Assembly (NCBI RefSeq): GCF_002924365.1 | Contig: NZ_PQWB01000017.1 | Span: forward strand, 299,289 to 363,288 | Direction of reading: 5' to 3' | Length of the DNA: 64,000 nucleotides | Origin: Chromobacterium alticapitis | Lineage (GTDB): Bacteria > Pseudomonadota > Gammaproteobacteria > Burkholderiales > Chromobacteriaceae | In this document: positions 62,677 through 64,000 of the stretch, in pieces | How positions within the stretch are numbered: position 1 is the stretch's first letter | Layout: the number at the start of each line of letters is the position of its first letter | Translations under genes and position numbers: made by a program | Notes under the pieces: model-generated | Seen by the model: only the letters and a program-made list of their open reading frames with translations | Told to the model about the DNA's origin: nothing | Databases searched by the model: none

Positions 62677-64000
62677 ATGCCGCAATTCTCGTTGTCGCGT
62701 GCGCTGTTGGCAGTCGGCGCGGCCTTCGCGTTGAGCCAGGCCGTTTACGCCGCCCCCAGCTGCGCGGGCTGGAGCAGCAGCCAGGTTTACAATGCCGGCG
62801 ATTACGCCACTTTCAATGGCAAGACTTGGCGCGCCAGCTGGTGGACCCAGGGCGAACAGCCGGGCAGCAATCAGTGGGGCGCCTGGCAAGAGCGTCCTGC
62901 CAGCGAGTGCACGCCGGGCACGCCCAGCGATCCCAATCAGCCGGGTAGCGGCGTGCCGCCTGAGCCGAAGCCGACCGTGGGCCGCAACGTGGGCTCCTAC
63001 TTCACCCAATGGGGCATTTACCAGCGCAATTACAAGGTCAGCGATCTGGTCAAAGCCGGCGGCGACAAGCAGCTGACCTTCCTGAATTACGCCTTCGGCA
63101 ATGTCTATGCCAACGGCCAGTGCGGCATGGTCACCAAGGCCGAGAACGGCAACGGCGACGGCGGCGACGCCTGGGCAGATTACCAACGCTCCTTCGCCGC
63201 CAATGAATCGGTGGACGGCAAGGCCGACAACTGGAACGACCCGCTGCGCGGCAACTTCAACCAGCTGCGCAAGCTGAAGCTGGCCAATCCGCAACTGAAG
63301 GTATTGATTTCGCTGGGCGGCTGGACCTGGTCCAAGAATTTCGGCCAGTTCGCCGCCAGCGACGCTAGCCGCAAGGCGCTGGTCAGCTCCTGCATAGACC
63401 TCTACATCAAGGGCAACCTGCCCAAGGGCGAAGACGCCGGCGGCCAGGCGGCGGCGCTGGGCGTGTTCGACGGCTTCGACATCGACTGGGAATATCCGGG
63501 CGGCGGCGGCCTGCCGACCAATACCGTGGACCCGAACGACAAGCAGAACTTCACGCTGCTGATGGCGGAGTTCCGCAACCAGCTTAACGCTTTGTCCACG
63601 GCCAACCAGCGCCGCTACTACCTGACCGCGGCCATAGGCTCCGGCGTGGACAAGATCCGCAATACCGAGCCGTCCAAGTACAGCGGCTATCTGGACTGGA
63701 TCAATGTGATGAGCTACGACTTCCATGGCGGCTGGGATGCCAAGGGGCCGACCAACTTCCAGTCCAATCTGTATCGCGACCCGGCCGCGCCGGTGACCGG
63801 CGATCAGGTCTACTACAACGTCAACGACGCGGTGCAGACGCTGGTGGGCGCCGGCGTGCCGCGCGCCAAGATCAACGTGGGTCTGCCGTTCTACGGCCGG
63901 GGCTGGGCCGGCGTGGCGGCGGGACCGAATGGCGATGGCCTGTACCAGGTGGCCACTGGTCCGTCCAAGGGCACTTATGAGCAGGGCATCGAGGACTACC
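62677..64000 (+). CDS. Secreted family 18 chitinase with N-terminal CBM5/12 (partial at right edge)
   Basis: 441 residues are visible; the 3' end is cut. Signal peptide (MPQFSLSRALLAVGAAFALS...AVYA) is followed by a chitin-binding CBM5/12 module (SSQVYNAGDYATFNGKTW, WWTQGEQPG), a Pro-rich linker (residues about 80-103) and a GH18 domain starting VGSYFTQWGIY. The catalytic motif is DGFDIDWEYP with the acid Glu at residue 272; MSYDFHGGW is the conserved substrate motif. It endo-hydrolyses chitin outside the cell. GAGGAG precedes the ATG. The upstream CviR box predicts quorum-sensing control, as known for Chromobacterium chitinase activity. Confidence 0.95.
   Translation, partial: MPQFSLSRALLAVGAAFALSQAVYAAPSCAGWSSSQVYNAGDYATFNGKTWRASWWTQGEQPGSNQWGAWQERPASECTPGTPSDPNQPGSGVPPEPKPTVGRNVGSYFTQWGIYQRNYKVSDLVKAGGDKQLTFLNYAFGNVYANGQCGMVTKAENGNGDGGDAWADYQRSFAANESVDGKADNWNDPLRGNFNQLRKLKLANPQLKVLISLGGWTWSKNFGQFAASDASRKALVSSCIDLYIKGNLPKGEDAGGQAAALGVFDGFDIDWEYPGGGGLPTNTVDPNDKQNFTLLMAEFRNQLNALSTANQRRYYLTAAIGSGVDKIRNTEPSKYSGYLDWINVMSYDFHGGWDAKGPTNFQSNLYRDPAAPVTGDQVYYNVNDAVQTLVGAGVPRAKINVGLPFYGRGWAGVAAGPNGDGLYQVATGPSKGTYEQGIEDY

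Overview
The window looks like a chromosome segment of a Chromobacterium-like betaproteobacterium (Neisseriales, Chromobacteriaceae). The evidence is the high GC content, housekeeping orders such as smg-dprA-LysM facing def-fmt-htpX-rsmB-DUF4390-ntrYX, a ferrooxidans-type gshA with gshB, and a secreted GH18 chitinase preceded by a near-consensus CviR (LuxR-type quorum-sensing) box. The genus call is inference. Protein identities rest on motifs read by eye; no database search was run.

Region 1 (about 1-19.4 kb) is an accessory locus that I read as an undescribed aromatic biosynthetic gene cluster. One leftward operon runs: DoxX-like membrane protein, AMP-forming ligase, five subunits of a PaaABCDE-type CoA-thioester ring epoxidase, an MFS exporter, a haem-oxygenase-like diiron (HDO) plus cupin protein, a fusion of class II DAHP synthase with a benzoate-CoA-ligase-like enzyme, an anthranilate/ADIC synthase large subunit, and its glutamine amidotransferase (cut by the left edge). 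To its right are an EamA exporter (leftward) and rightward genes for a PLP fold-type I enzyme, a third AMP-forming ligase, a LysR regulator and an NAD-dependent epimerase-like protein. A plausible flow is erythrose-4-phosphate plus PEP to chorismate, then an aminated aromatic acid, its CoA thioester, ring epoxidation and further tailoring, then export. Three promoters in this locus share a bipartite motif at identical spacing (TGTCATGG, 15 nt, TTGYCCC, with the -10 starting 53 nt downstream of the motif start), so the operon, lysR and the epimerase are probably one regulon.

Region 2 (19.5-35 kb) holds a NitT/TauT-type ABC transporter without a binding protein, a Tat-exported PhoD-like phosphatase, secA, a DUF2087 gene whose 3' end runs into repeats, a TlpA-like thioredoxin, a PfkB kinase, gshA and gshB with a secreted protein between them, dgkA and two small membrane proteins.

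Region 3 (35-53.5 kb) is mostly housekeeping: topA, smg, dprA, a LysM protein, def, fmt, htpX, rsmB, DUF4390, ntrY, a degenerate ntrX, moeB/thiF, a TlpA protein, a thioesterase, a TonB-like protein, dps, DUF167, fxsA and cutA. Inside it is a small AT-rich gene bracketed by inverted copies of a palindromic repeat.

Region 4 (53.5-64 kb) has a five-copy tRNA-Lys array behind a strong sigma70 promoter, a pair of exported coiled-coil proteins, pyrE, exonuclease III, an RBBP9-like hydrolase, a 3-mercaptopyruvate-type sulfurtransferase, a chemoreceptor, a HIT protein, a CorC/HlyC-type CBS membrane protein, a histidine-rich exported peptide, and the chitinase, which runs off the right edge. Three short palindromic repeat families (here R1, R2, R3) occupy several intergenic spaces.
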